A stretch of 48,194 nucleotides of DNA from Gammaproteobacteria bacterium (GTDB lineage: Bacteria > Pseudomonadota > Gammaproteobacteria > Xanthomonadales > Rhodanobacteraceae). Position numbers and translations under genes: made by a program. Position 1 is the first letter of the stretch; the number at the start of each line of letters is the position of its first letter. The notes below the pieces were generated by a model that saw nothing but the letters and a program-made list of their open reading frames with translations, had not been told where the DNA came from and did not search any database. The stretch spans positions 1-48,194 of the forward strand of contig JAJPJT010000065.1 of assembly GCA_021324095.1 (NCBI GenBank), written 5' to 3'. Below, piece after piece: positions 26,620 to 35,367 of the stretch.

Positions 26620-28398
26620 TCAATACCCCGCCGCCTCACCCGCCGGATAACGCGGATCGTTGACGCTTTCGAGTAATCCAGTCTTCGGGTTCACCACGAT
26701 CGCGGCGATGTCGCCCATCGAGTGCACGTCGCGGATCCTGTAACCCATTGCCTCGAGTGCCGACTGCACGGAGGGCGTGAACGCGCCCGGCTCGGCGAAG
26801 ATTTCGTCCGGGTACCACTGCATGTGGATGCGCGGAGCGTCGATCGCCTGCTTCACGTTCATGCCGTACTCGACCACGTTGAGGATGCTTTCCATGGTGG
26901 TGGAAATGATGGTCGAACCGCCCGGGCTGCCCGTCACCATGAACAACTTGCCATCGTGCAGCACGATGGTCGGGCTCATCGAACTCAGGGGGCGCTTGCC
27001 GGGCTGGATCCGGTTGGCCTCGCCCTGCACCAGCCCGAATTGGTTCGGCACACCCGGTTTGGACGTAAAGTCGTCCATTTCGTTGTTGAGGAAGAAGCCG
27101 GTGTCGCCGGCGATCTGCTTGATGCCGAAATAACTGTTGACGGTGTACGTGACCGCGACCGCATCGCCCTTGTCATCCACCACGGAATAATGCGTGGTGT
27201 TGGTCGATTCGTACGGCCCGAGGCTGCCCTTCACTTCCGACGACGGCGTGGCCTTGTCGGGCTCGATGCTGGCGCGCAGCTTGGCAGCATGCGCCGCGGA
27301 AAGAAGCTTCTTGATCGGGTTGTGCACGAACGCCGGATCTCCGAGATACGTGTTGCGGTCGGCGAACGCGCGCCGTTCGGCCTCAACGAAGTAATGCACG
27401 CTCTTCGTGGAATGGAAGCCCCACTTCGCCAGCGGATATGGCGCGATGATCTGCAGGGTTTCGCAGATCGTCGCGGCCGAACTCGGCGGCGGCGCGGTGA
27501 CGATCGTGTAACCGTGGTATTCGCACTCGATCGGCTTCGCCCATTGCGCGGTATAGTCCTTGAAATCCTTCAGGCTCAGCAGACCATGGTTGGCCTTGCT
27601 GGCCTTCACCACGGCCGCGGCGATCGGACCGTCGTAGAACGCGCGGGTGCCTTTTTTCGCGATCAGTTCCAGGGTGCGCGCGAGTTCGGGCTGCTTCAGC
27701 ACCTGCCCCGCCTGCCACGGCTGGCCGTGGTCGAGGAAGATCGCGGCGACGTTCGGGTGCTGCCTGAAATGGTCCGTCGACGTGTCGAGGATGCGCACAT
27801 CGCCCGGCTGCAGCACGAAGCCGTCCTTCGCGAGCTTGATTGCCGGCGCCATCACCTGCGCGAGGCTCATCGTGCCGTACGCCTTCAACGCCGTGTCGAG
27901 ACCCATCACGGTGCCCGGCACCCCGACGCCGAGATACGTGCGCGTGCTGCGGCCCTTCACCACCTCGCCGGCGAGGTTCTGCATCATGTCGGGTGTCGCC
28001 GCCAGCGGCGCCTTTTCGCGGAAATCGAGGAACACATCCTTGCCGTCGGCGAGGTGCAAGGTCATGAAGCCGCCGCCGCCGATGTTGCCGCAGCACGGAT
28101 GCACCACTGCCAGCGCATAACCGACCGCCACCGCCGCATCGACGGCGTTGCCGCCCTTTTTCAGAATGTCCAGACCGACCTGCGTCGCGAGGTGCTGCGC
28201 GGTGGCCACCATGCCATGTCTGGCGGTGACCAGCGGCTCGTCCGGCCAAGGGCGTTTGTTGTTGCCTTCTACCTTCGGCTGGAGCGGGCCGTCCTGGGCG
28301 GTGCTGTGGTCCTGGAGTGCGGCGAACGCCGGCGTGGTCTGGGAGCCGACGACGAGTGAAAATGCAAGAACGATGATTGCAGCCAGTCGCTTGTGCAT
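26620..28398 (-). CDS. ggt: Gamma-glutamyltransferase
   Basis: A 592-residue periplasmic enzyme that cleaves gamma-glutamyl bonds of glutathione and related peptides. A signal peptide (cut near TPAFA) is followed by the large subunit ('GGNAVDAAVAVGYAL', 'GNIGGGGFMTLH'). The autocatalytic site is 'ESTNTTHYSVVD', whose Thr (about 401) becomes the N-terminal nucleophile of the small subunit. 'LSSMSPTIV' and 'TGSPGGSTI' complete the active site. The start at 28398 was chosen for its AGAGGA ribosome-binding site; an ATG ten codons upstream is possible. The gene is isolated; a repeat lies between it and purK. Confidence 0.96.
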   Translation of the reverse strand: MHKRLAAIIVLAFSLVVGSQTTPAFAALQDHSTAQDGPLQPKVEGNNKRPWPDEPLVTARHGMVATAQHLATQVGLDILKKGGNAVDAAVAVGYALAVVHPCCGNIGGGGFMTLHLADGKDVFLDFREKAPLAATPDMMQNLAGEVVKGRSTRTYLGVGVPGTVMGLDTALKAYGTMSLAQVMAPAIKLAKDGFVLQPGDVRILDTSTDHFRQHPNVAAIFLDHGQPWQAGQVLKQPELARTLELIAKKGTRAFYDGPIAAAVVKASKANHGLLSLKDFKDYTAQWAKPIECEYHGYTIVTAPPPSSAATICETLQIIAPYPLAKWGFHSTKSVHYFVEAERRAFADRNTYLGDPAFVHNPIKKLLSAAHAAKLRASIEPDKATPSSEVKGSLGPYESTNTTHYSVVDDKGDAVAVTYTVNSYFGIKQIAGDTGFFLNNEMDDFTSKPGVPNQFGLVQGEANRIQPGKRPLSSMSPTIVLHDGKLFMVTGSPGGSTIISTTMESILNVVEYGMNVKQAIDAPRIHMQWYPDEIFAEPGAFTPSVQSALEAMGYRIRDVHSMGDIAAIVVNPKTGLLESVNDPRYPAGEAAGY

Positions 28399-28464
28399 CA
28401 CAATCCTCTTCGAGTCAGTACGAGCCATAAATTGTTTCTGATTTACGGGAGCTTCCGCCGGCCT

Positions 28465-28634
28465 TCCCTTCTCCCTCCGGGAGAAGGGGCGCAACGCGCT
28501 GCTTTGGCTTTTGCGCGAAGCGCCGGATGAGGGTCCGGCCTCGCGCAAAGCAACTCTGCGCAGGCGTCAGCACGACGCGCGGGCCCGTACCCTCACCCGC
28601 CCCTAGCGGGGCACCCTCTCCCGGAGGGAGAGGG
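28465..28634. repeat. Paired inverted repeat element at the purK 3' end
   Basis: The left end is a 10-bp hairpin CCCTTCTCCC/GGGAGAAGGG (28466-28488). The right end is a 9-bp hairpin CCCTCTCCC/GGGAGAGGG (28614-28634) in inverse order. Between them are GCGCCGGATGAGGGTCCGG and its partner ...CCCTCACCCGCCCC. The element matches 34114-34190. Its right end lies inside the purK reading frame and supplies the stop codon. Confidence 0.75.
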
Positions 28635-29778
28635 ATTCATCGCGCAGCGCCTCGATCACCGGCGCCACCTGCGACTCGCGACCCAATGCACGGCCGACCT
28701 GTTGCAGGCGCTCCGCCAGCGTCGCGGCTTCGGGCGCGCACACGGTGGCATGGCCGACCTTGCGACCCGGTCGCGGTGACTTGCCGTAGTCGTGCCAGTG
28801 CACGCCGGGAATCGCGAGCAGCTTGTCGCGATCCGGCAATTCGCCGACCCAGTTGAGCATGCATGACGGAAAACACGCCGACGTGTCGCCGAGCGGAAAT
28901 CCCAACACCGCGCGCACGTGATTTTCGAATTGCGAGGTCACGGCACCTTCGATCGTCCAGTGCCCCGAGTTGTGCACGCGCGGCGCCATCTCGTTGCCGA
29001 GCAATTCGCCGTCTTTCACGAACAGCTCCAGCGCGAACACCCCGACATAATCGAGCCGTTCCGCGATCGCACGCGCATGTGCGAACGCCTGGATGTCGAT
29101 CTCGCCGTCGCGCACCGCGGGCGCGAGACTCGCGGAAAGAATTCCGTCGACGTGCCAGTTGCGCGTCACGGGCCATGCGCGGAACTCGCCGTCGGAAGCG
29201 CGCACGGCGACCACGGATGCCTCGTAATCGAACGGGACGAAGCCTTCCAGGATCAGTCCGCGCGCTGCGGCCTGTGCGCCCAATGCCTGCCATGCGGCAT
29301 CGGCATCATCCCGCGTTCGGATGCGGAACTGCCCTTTGCCGTCGTAACCCTCGCGACGGGTTTTCAGGATCGCAGGCGCGCCGATGCGCGCAAGCGTGGC
29401 ATCCAGATCGGCGCGCGTCGCGACGTCAGTGAATTCCGTCGTGGGCAAACCGCACTCGCGGAACAGCGTCTTTTCCAGCACGCGGTCCTGCGCTGTCCTG
29501 AGCGACAAGGCATTGGGCGCGACGCGGGTGCGGGAAGCCAGCCATTCGGCGGTTTCCGCCGGCACGTTTTCGAAATCGAAAGTCGCGGCGTCGATCCCGC
29601 GCGCGAACGATTCCAGTTCACCGAACGCGTCCCAGCCTGTCACCAGCAACGGCGCGATCTGCCCCGCGCAGGCATCGGCGACCGGGTCGACGATGCGGAA
29701 CCGCACACCCAGCGGCGTGCCGGCCAGCACCATCATCCGCGCGAGCTGGCCGCCACCCAGGACGCCGAGTGTCGTCAT
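28603..29778 (-). CDS. purK: N5-carboxyaminoimidazole ribonucleotide synthase
   Basis: A 391-residue ATP-grasp enzyme of de novo purine synthesis; it carboxylates AIR to N5-CAIR using bicarbonate and ATP. It shows '[13 protein letters not shown]' at the N-terminus, '[14 protein letters not shown]' (ATP-grasp lysine and glycine loop) and '[18 protein letters not shown]' (metal ligands). It overlaps purE by four bases, so the two are coupled. The last nine residues (LSLRERVPR) and the TAG stop come from a repeat element, so the native C-terminus appears to have been replaced. Confidence 0.97.
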   Translation of the reverse strand: MTTLGVLGGGQLARMMVLAGTPLGVRFRIVDPVADACAGQIAPLLVTGWDAFGELESFARGIDAATFDFENVPAETAEWLASRTRVAPNALSLRTAQDRVLEKTLFRECGLPTTEFTDVATRADLDATLARIGAPAILKTRREGYDGKGQFRIRTRDDADAAWQALGAQAAARGLILEGFVPFDYEASVVAVRASDGEFRAWPVTRNWHVDGILSASLAPAVRDGEIDIQAFAHARAIAERLDYVGVFALELFVKDGELLGNEMAPRVHNSGHWTIEGAVTSQFENHVRAVLGFPLGDTSACFPSCMLNWVGELPDRDKLLAIPGVHWHDYGKSPRPGRKVGHATVCAPEAATLAERLQQVGRALGRESQVAPVIEALRDESLSLRERVPR

Positions 29779-30350
29779 CGACCCGCGCCTTGCGTGCCCG
29801 TCCTGGCCCGCGCCGCACGCGGTCGCGCTGCCGCCGGCCGCGGTGGCTCGAGGCGCGGATCGGAATGCTCCAGCACCTGTGTGGTCTGTTCGCCCCGAAA
29901 ACGGTCGAGCGCCTGCGCGACGTGATCGTCATGCAGCGCCACGATCGCCGCGGCGAGCAGGCCCGCGTTCCTGGCGCCGGATTCACCGATCGCCAGCGTG
30001 CCCACGGGAACCCCGGCCGGCATCTGCGCGATCGACAACAGCGAGTCCAGTCCCTTCAGCGCGCGCGTTTGCACGGGTACGCCCAGCACCGGAAGTCGCG
30101 TCTTGGCCGCGAGCATTCCCGGCAGATGCGCCGCGCCGCCGGCCCCGGCGATGATCACTTCGATGCCGCGTGCGGCGGCGCCCTCGGCGTAGGCGAAGAG
30201 CTTGTCGGGCGTGCGGTGCGCGGAGACGATTTCGACTTCATGCGCGACGCCCAAGGCTGCCAGCATCTCGGCGGCGTGCCGCATGGTCTCCCAATCCGAA
30301 CGCGAACCCATCACCACCCCGACGCGGGGCGCGATCGTCGATTTCCGCAT
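29775..30350 (-). CDS. purE: N5-CAIR mutase
   Basis: Class I PurE, 191 residues, which turns N5-CAIR into CAIR. Active-site motifs: '[11 protein letters not shown]' (residues 13-23), 'VSAHRTPD' (~42-49) and '[14 protein letters not shown]' (~69-82). Residues after ~160 form an Ala/Pro/Arg-rich tail beyond the usual end. First gene of a purE-purK pair, divergent from the Trm112-like gene with only 35 bases between the starts, so promoters must overlap. Confidence 0.97.
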   Translation of the reverse strand: MRKSTIAPRVGVVMGSRSDWETMRHAAEMLAALGVAHEVEIVSAHRTPDKLFAYAEGAAARGIEVIIAGAGGAAHLPGMLAAKTRLPVLGVPVQTRALKGLDSLLSIAQMPAGVPVGTLAIGESGARNAGLLAAAIVALHDDHVAQALDRFRGEQTTQVLEHSDPRLEPPRPAAARPRAARARTGTQGAGR

Positions 30351-30385
30351 GGTCTCACTGCCGCAAAACGGCTATTGTACGCGGC

Positions 30386-30655
30386 ATGGACAAACGTTTG
30401 CTCGACATCCTCTGCGATCCCGTCACCAAGACGCCGGTACGCCCGCTGCGCCGCGACGAGCTGGATGCGCTGAACCGCGCGATCGCCGGCGGCACGCTCG
30501 ACACGGTGGCCGGACAGAAGGTCGCGACGCCGCTCACGGCCGGGCTCATCACCACCGACCGCAAGGTCGTCTACCGCATCGAAGACGACATCCCGGTGAT
30601 GCTGGCCGAGGAAGGGATCGGCACCCTGCAGTTGATCGATTTTCCGGGACGCTGA
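30386..30655 (+). CDS. Trm112-family (YcaR-like) protein
   Basis: An 89-residue Trm112-like protein. It begins 'MDKRLLDILCDPVTKTPV' and ends with 'GLITTDRKVVYRIEDDIPVML', the two conserved blocks of the family. Only one cysteine (C10) of the usual zinc-binding set is present, so it may not bind zinc. A ~25-residue insert between the blocks makes it longer than YcaR (60). Eukaryotic Trm112 activates methyltransferases; bacterial roles are unclear. The gene is divergent from purE. Confidence 0.85.
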   Translation: MDKRLLDILCDPVTKTPVRPLRRDELDALNRAIAGGTLDTVAGQKVATPLTAGLITTDRKVVYRIEDDIPVMLAEEGIGTLQLIDFPGR

Positions 30656-30727
30656 CTCTCAGCTTCGAATCGGGCGCAGGCGTTCGCGAGGCCGAGATGG
30701 CTGATCCGCTCGGGTCATGGAAAATGG

Positions 30728-30773
30728 TCATTCCGGGCCGACGCCGACTTCAGCGGCGGCGGAGCCCGAATGA
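30728..30773. repeat. Imperfect hairpin repeat after the Trm112-like gene
   Basis: TCATTCCGGGC...GCCCGAATGA forms a long stem with one bulge, and the interior (CGCCG...CGGCG) also pairs. This is the form of a REP-type repeat. The rest of 30656-30913 shows a GTGAA/TTCAC dyad near 30836 and nothing else I can assign. Confidence 0.5.
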
Positions 30774-30913
30774 CGCAGCAGGTGATGAACGGCATGGTTC
30801 GCAAGCCGCGTTTGCGGCGGGTATCGGCGCTGTGAACGGATTCACGTTCCCGTTACGGCGAAACGGCATACTGAAGAACCCCGGTTCAGCTTCCTGAAGT
30901 CAGGTTTTTCGTC

Positions 30914-33229
30914 ATGGCGCACATCCCGCCCGACCAGCATGGCGAAACCAGTCCGAAGGTGATCGACATCGCGTCGCGCATAGCCGACGCGGATCACGGC
31001 CACGTCGGCGGGCTGCTGGTGGCGGTGCGCGAAATGACCCTGAAGGCCACCGGGAATCTCGTGGCCGCATTGCTCGACAACGTCGACGACACCTTGTTCG
31101 ACCTCGCCGAAAAGGCCGAGAGCAACGCCAGCCAGACCGAATACTTCGACGGCATGCGCGAGACCCGCAAGCGGCGCCCGCGCATCGAACGCATGTTCGG
31201 CGAGCACGTATCACGCGGTTTCGCCGATTTCGCGGCGGGCCGCACCACGCGCACCAGCGAAGCGCAGCGCGCATTCTCGGCCAGCGGCGAACTGAGCCTC
31301 GTCGACGACCGCGAACTCGAGGAATCGCTCGCGGTTTCCAGCATGGTCGCGAAGGCCGAAGGCCGATTGTCCGCCGCGTTGATGGCGCTCAACCAGCGGC
31401 TCTCGGTGCTGAGCGGCGGCCGCGCCACGACGAACGCCAACAATCCGCTGGGTCCCTACGCGCTGACCGAATCCTTCCGCGAAGCGCTGGACGAGCTCAG
31501 CGAAGTCAACATCCGCGTCCGGTTGATCATCCTCAAGATGTTCGAGCGCTATGTGTTGAACGCGCTCGACACCCTGTATCACGACGCCAACGTGCGTCTG
31601 GTGCAGGCCGGCGTGCTGCCGCAATTGCAGCACCCAAGGCTCACGCGCCGGCCGGGATCGACCGGCACCGCGGCGTCCGCATCCGCCGCGACCGGCGACA
31701 TCGTCGGGCTGCCCGACTATGCCGCCGAAACCGCGGACCAGTTGCACAACGAACTGATGCAGCGATTGACCGCACTGCTCGCGGCGCGCCGGCAAGCGAC
31801 CTATCCAGCGGGAACCAACTTCACTGGCGGCGGCTCCGTTGCATCGTTGACCCCGGCGGAACTGCTGGGCGCGCTCACCCTGTTGCAGGGCGACAGTCGC
31901 CCGTTGCCGGCGCAGCCCATCGCGATCGACACGACGTCCGCGGTCGACATGGTCCAGCACCTCAAGGATGAGTTGATGGAGCAGATACGGCGCCTGTCGG
32001 GTGCGGCGCACGTGAACGTTTCCGGCAGCGACGAGGACACCATCGACCTCGTCGGGATGCTGTTCGAATACATCCTGCAGGACCACACCATCCCCGCGCC
32101 GATGCAGGTGCTGCTGGCGCGCCTGCAGATCCCCTACCTCAAGGTGGCCATCCTCGACCGGCGCATGTTCGCGCACTCGTCGCATCCGGCGCGCAGGCTG
32201 CTCGACCAGCTTGCCGACGCGGCCAAGGGCTGGTCGGAGGAATCCGACCGCGACCATCGCCTGTTCGACAAGGTCAAGAGCGTCGTCGAATCCCTGCTGC
32301 AGGATTTCGACGACGACATCGGCGTGTTCGAACGCCAGATCACCGAATTCGCCCGCTTCGTCGAGCAGAACCGCAAGCGCGCGGAACTCGCCGAAAGCCG
32401 CGCGACCGAAGCCGCACGCGGACGCGAACGCCTTCAGGACGCGCGCCGCCGCGCCGCCCAGGAAATCCTCTCGCGCATCAACGACCGCAACCTCCCTACG
32501 CTGCTGCGCGGTGTGCTGACGCGTCCCTGGGCCAACTACCTGGTGCTGATCGTGCTGCGCCAGGGCATAGAGTCGGCGGAATTCCGCTCGGCGGTGCACT
32601 TCGTCGACGACTTCATCGCGACGGCCGATGTTCCGCGCGGCGAACCCGCGCACGAGCAATACAAGAGCGCCCTGCCCTCGATCGAAAAGCACCTGCGCGA
32701 AGGCCTCGCGACCGTCGCGTTCCAGGAACCGGACATCGAGCGGCTGCTGGACGAGTTGCGGAAGTTCTGGCGCCAGCAACTCGGTGAGCCCGCACCCGTC
32801 CAGCAAGCAAGCGCACCGCTCGCGAACCCCGAAGCGGTGCTCGGTGTTTCCGAGGACGCCCAGCCCGCGATCACCGACACGCCGGACGTCGACGAAGACT
32901 TCGGAGCCGACGACATGGCCGTGGACGTCGACGCCGACACGCTGCAGGCCGTGCGCGACCTCAAGGTCGGCGACTGGGTCGAGTTCGTCGACGATACCGG
33001 CACGCGCGAACGCGCCAAGTTGTCCTGGATCAGCCCCATCAGCGGCAAATACCTGTTCGTCAACCGCCGTGGCCTGAAGGTGGCCGACCGCACGGCCGTG
33101 CAACTCGCCAGCGAGCTGATGAGCGGGCGCGCAATGATCCTGGAAGAAGTGCCGCTGTTCGACCGCGCGCTCGATGCGATCGTCGACCGCCTGCGCAACG
33201 CGCAGCCGGCGCCGCAAGCCGGCGCATGA
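30914..33229 (+). CDS. DUF1631 family protein
   Basis: A 771-residue, mostly helical cytoplasmic protein of the DUF1631 family, common in beta- and gammaproteobacteria and of unknown function. Residues ~10-110 contain '[20 protein letters not shown]', typical of the family's N-terminus. The middle has 'LPDYA...[13 protein letters not shown]'. A coiled segment at ~475-520 is rich in E, R and A. The C-terminal part '[10 protein letters not shown]' followed by '[20 protein letters not shown]' resembles a PilZ-like beta-barrel. The gene overlaps nadC by four bases (ATGA). Confidence 0.88.
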   Translation: MAHIPPDQHGETSPKVIDIASRIADADHGHVGGLLVAVREMTLKATGNLVAALLDNVDDTLFDLAEKAESNASQTEYFDGMRETRKRRPRIERMFGEHVSRGFADFAAGRTTRTSEAQRAFSASGELSLVDDRELEESLAVSSMVAKAEGRLSAALMALNQRLSVLSGGRATTNANNPLGPYALTESFREALDELSEVNIRVRLIILKMFERYVLNALDTLYHDANVRLVQAGVLPQLQHPRLTRRPGSTGTAASASAATGDIVGLPDYAAETADQLHNELMQRLTALLAARRQATYPAGTNFTGGGSVASLTPAELLGALTLLQGDSRPLPAQPIAIDTTSAVDMVQHLKDELMEQIRRLSGAAHVNVSGSDEDTIDLVGMLFEYILQDHTIPAPMQVLLARLQIPYLKVAILDRRMFAHSSHPARRLLDQLADAAKGWSEESDRDHRLFDKVKSVVESLLQDFDDDIGVFERQITEFARFVEQNRKRAELAESRATEAARGRERLQDARRRAAQEILSRINDRNLPTLLRGVLTRPWANYLVLIVLRQGIESAEFRSAVHFVDDFIATADVPRGEPAHEQYKSALPSIEKHLREGLATVAFQEPDIERLLDELRKFWRQQLGEPAPVQQASAPLANPEAVLGVSEDAQPAITDTPDVDEDFGADDMAVDVDADTLQAVRDLKVGDWVEFVDDTGTRERAKLSWISPISGKYLFVNRRGLKVADRTAVQLASELMSGRAMILEEVPLFDRALDAIVDRLRNAQPAPQAGA

Positions 33230-34086
33230 GCGGCGACGAAGCGACGCCCCAACCGCCACCGGCGGAAACCATTCGTGCCGATGTCGCGCGCGCGCTGGCC
33301 GAAGACATCGGCAAGGGCGATCTGACCGCCGCGCTGATCGATCCCGACGCGCATGCCCGCGCGCACATCGTTAGCCGAGAGGACGCCGTACTGGCCGGCA
33401 GCCCGTGGGCCGAAGAATGCTTCCGGCAGTTCGATCCCGTGGTGCGCATCGACTGGCATTACGCCGATGGCGATCGTGTCCACGCCGACGCGGTGCTATG
33501 CGAGATCGAGGGCAACGCGCGCGCGCTGGTCGCGGGCGAACGCAACGCGCTCAATTTCCTCCAGACGCTTTCGGGCACTGCCACGGTCACGCGCAGCTAC
33601 GTGGACGCGATTGCCGGCACGAAAACGAAAATCCTCGACACGCGCAAGACGATTCCCGGCCTGCGCCTCGCCCAGAAATACGCGGTGCGCTGCGGCGGCG
33701 GGCACAACCATCGGATCGGCCTGTTCGACGCGATCCTCATCAAGGAAAACCACGTCACTGCCGCGGGCGGGATCGCGAGTGCCATCCGTGCGGCGCGCGC
33801 CGCGCATCCGGAAGTTTTGCTCGAATGCGAAGTCGAGTCGGTGGACGAACTGCGCGACGCGATCGCCGCGGGCGCCGATCGCGTGCTGCTGGACGAATTC
33901 AGCGATTCCATGCTGCGCGACGCCGTCGCCCTCGCCGCCGGCCGTGTGCCGCTGGAAGTATCCGGAAGCGTCAATCTCGAACGCGTCCGCGCCATCGCCG
34001 AAACCGGCGTCGATTACATCTCCATCGGCGCGCTGACCAAACATGTTCACGCGATCGATTTGTCGATGCGCTTCGACAAGAGCTGA
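33226..34086 (+). CDS. nadC: Nicotinate-nucleotide pyrophosphorylase (carboxylating)
   Basis: Quinolinate phosphoribosyltransferase, 286 residues, the last step unique to de novo NAD synthesis. Signature segments: '[13 protein letters not shown]', '[19 protein letters not shown]', '[20 protein letters not shown]' and '[12 protein letters not shown]', with '[11 protein letters not shown]' near the end. The length is normal. It is translationally coupled to the DUF1631 gene. NadA and NadB are not nearby. Confidence 0.97.
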   Translation: MSGDEATPQPPPAETIRADVARALAEDIGKGDLTAALIDPDAHARAHIVSREDAVLAGSPWAEECFRQFDPVVRIDWHYADGDRVHADAVLCEIEGNARALVAGERNALNFLQTLSGTATVTRSYVDAIAGTKTKILDTRKTIPGLRLAQKYAVRCGGGHNHRIGLFDAILIKENHVTAAGGIASAIRAARAAHPEVLLECEVESVDELRDAIAAGADRVLLDEFSDSMLRDAVALAAGRVPLEVSGSVNLERVRAIAETGVDYISIGALTKHVHAIDLSMRFDKS

Positions 34087-34113
34087 CCGCGACGGCGGGC
34101 GCCCACAGCTGTT

Positions 34114-34190
34114 TCCCTCTCCCTCCGGGAGAGGCGGCCGCAGGCCGAGCGCGTAGCGCTCGCGCAGCGCCGGATGAGGATCCGGTCTCG
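34114..34190. repeat. CCGGATGAGG-type palindromic repeat
   Basis: It opens with hairpin CCTCTCCC/GGGAGAGG (34116-34134) and ends with GCGCCGGATGAGGATCCGGTCTCGC, matching the left half of the element at 28465. It directly precedes the partial copy of the 600-base element. Confidence 0.7.
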
Positions 34191-34206
34191 CAACCAGTCC
34201 CGATTC

Positions 34207-34473
34207 GACATCCCTGTCCTTTTCCGCGCCGTCCAACGGCGCGGGCTACTTTCGTTACGGCGAAAGTAGCCAAAGTCAGGCGCCTGCACGACGGTTTCGG
34301 CAACATCGTGTTGCCTCAACTTCCCTGCGCTTCTCGCGCCAAGCGGGCCGGCGCGAACTCGCCCGTCCATGGGCTCGAACATCCGCGCCTTGCTCCCGCT
34401 TGGCGCTGCGATGCTTGGCGTCGTGCAAAGGCGCGTAAAAAGCTCCACTTCGCCGACGGCCGTCCATGGCCTG
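34207..34473. repeat. Partial second copy of the 600-base structured element
   Basis: About 267 bases align with 17389-17675, including the terminal repeat GACATCCCTGTCCTTTTCCG (19 of 20 bases match the right end of the first copy). Long blocks are nearly identical, such as the stretch between the GCTAC hairpin and 'GTCGTGCAAAGGCGCG'. Stem positions differ in a compensatory way: GCTACTTTCG/CGAAAGTAGC (34245-34270) and GCCC/GGGC (34361-34374). The right half is absent. 34474-34579 shows nothing else assignable. Confidence 0.8.
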
Positions 34474-34579
34474 CTTCGAAAGACCCGCGGACGACCGTCT
34501 CATTGACAGTCCTTGTGACAAAGCGGACGATCGCGCCATCGCCCCTGGTCCGGGGCAGAATGAGCGTGAGCACTCACAG

Positions 34580-35131
34580 ATGGATCGTGACGATATTCTG
34601 CAGCAACTTGTTCCCCACAGCCTCGCCGCTGTTAGTGCGCTGGCACTTGCGCTCAAGTACCGCACGGCGTGGGATGCACCGAAGCGAATGGAGATTTACT
34701 TTGACGGGAAGCTGTCGGTTGAGGGAAATTCCAATGCGTTTGTTAATCCGGCAATCGAGGCCGGCCTAATCCACTGCCGGGCGCTCTTGGAATTCCTGGG
34801 ACTCTGCGCTCACGATGGCCGCCTAGAAAATATCAAATTGCCTCGCTGTCGAAAGGATGATGTAGGCATTGAGTCATTCTCAAACTCGCTTGGACCGTTG
34901 CCCCTGCTTACCCCAACCGCGGCCGTTTCGCATTACACCGGTCCCGCTTTGGAGGCGGAGAGGGCATTACCGGCCGTGTTCCACGCGGCAAACAAAGGCT
35001 TTGCGCATTTCACCACCGGTTTGACGCTGCTCTGGTCGATGGCGATGCTATCGAGGTTGCGAGTCGCGGCCACTTGTGATCAGCCATCTCTACACGCCGC
35101 TAGGTCTGCCGCCCCCCAATTTCGAGATTAA
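34580..35131 (+). CDS. Orphan protein, unknown, lower GC
   Basis: A 183-residue predicted protein that I do not recognise. It starts 'MDRDDILQQLVPHSLAAVSA' and seems largely helical, with 'AIEAGLIHCRALLEFLGLCA' in the middle. No signal peptide or TM helix is evident. Base composition is visibly lower in GC than the neighbours, with more A/T third positions, suggesting transfer. The region is flanked on both sides by dispersed repeats. The ATG at 34580 sits after a small GTGAG/CTCAC dyad (34566-34577) but has no good ribosome-binding site. Confidence 0.55.
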   Translation: MDRDDILQQLVPHSLAAVSALALALKYRTAWDAPKRMEIYFDGKLSVEGNSNAFVNPAIEAGLIHCRALLEFLGLCAHDGRLENIKLPRCRKDDVGIESFSNSLGPLPLLTPTAAVSHYTGPALEAERALPAVFHAANKGFAHFTTGLTLLWSMAMLSRLRVAATCDQPSLHAARSAAPQFRD

Positions 35132-35150
35132 AGGTCGGCCTCGCAGTAAC

Positions 35151-35236
35151 GTAGCCCGGATGGAGCACAGCGCAATCCGGGATCAGCACGCATGACGCGC
35201 CCCGGATTCCGCTGCAACGCGGCTGCATCCGGGCTA
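35151..35236. repeat. GTAGCCCGGATG inverted repeat (REP/BIME type)
   Basis: The sequence begins GTAGCCCGGATGGAGCACAG and ends GCTGCATCCGGGCTAC, inverted copies of one repeat, with CAATCCGGG...CCCGGATTCCG pairing inside. This is a widespread gammaproteobacterial extragenic palindrome, lying here between the orphan gene and the hrpA 3' end. Confidence 0.8.
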
Positions 35237-35261
35237 CTCGCTGAAAATTCAAAGGCAACTG

Positions 35262-35305
35262 GATTCCGGGTGCCGCCGCGATGGAGCCGTGGCGGCCCCG
35301 GAATG
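35262..35305. repeat. Second palindromic repeat before the hrpA 3' end
   Basis: GATTCCGGGTGCCGCC...GGCGGCCCCGGAAT pairs over about 14 bases with one mismatch. It follows the previous REP after 25 bases. It could act as the 3' boundary of the hrpA transcript. Confidence 0.6.
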
Positions 35306-35367
35306 GCGAGCAAAATCAGAGCTTCTCCAACCGTTCTAGACGGGCGGATCGCGCGGCACCACTCCAC

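Noticed and set aside
26722..28359. 545-codon open frame antisense to ggt
   Set aside because: ggt has all catalytic motifs; the antisense frame is a shadow.
34566..34577. GTGAG-CA-CTCAC dyad as operator of the orphan gene
   Set aside because: Five-base arms are too short to separate from chance; noted only in the gene entry.
35128..35367. 79-codon open frame on the minus strand before the hrpA 3' end
   Set aside because: It is made almost entirely of two palindromic REP repeats, a common source of false gene calls.
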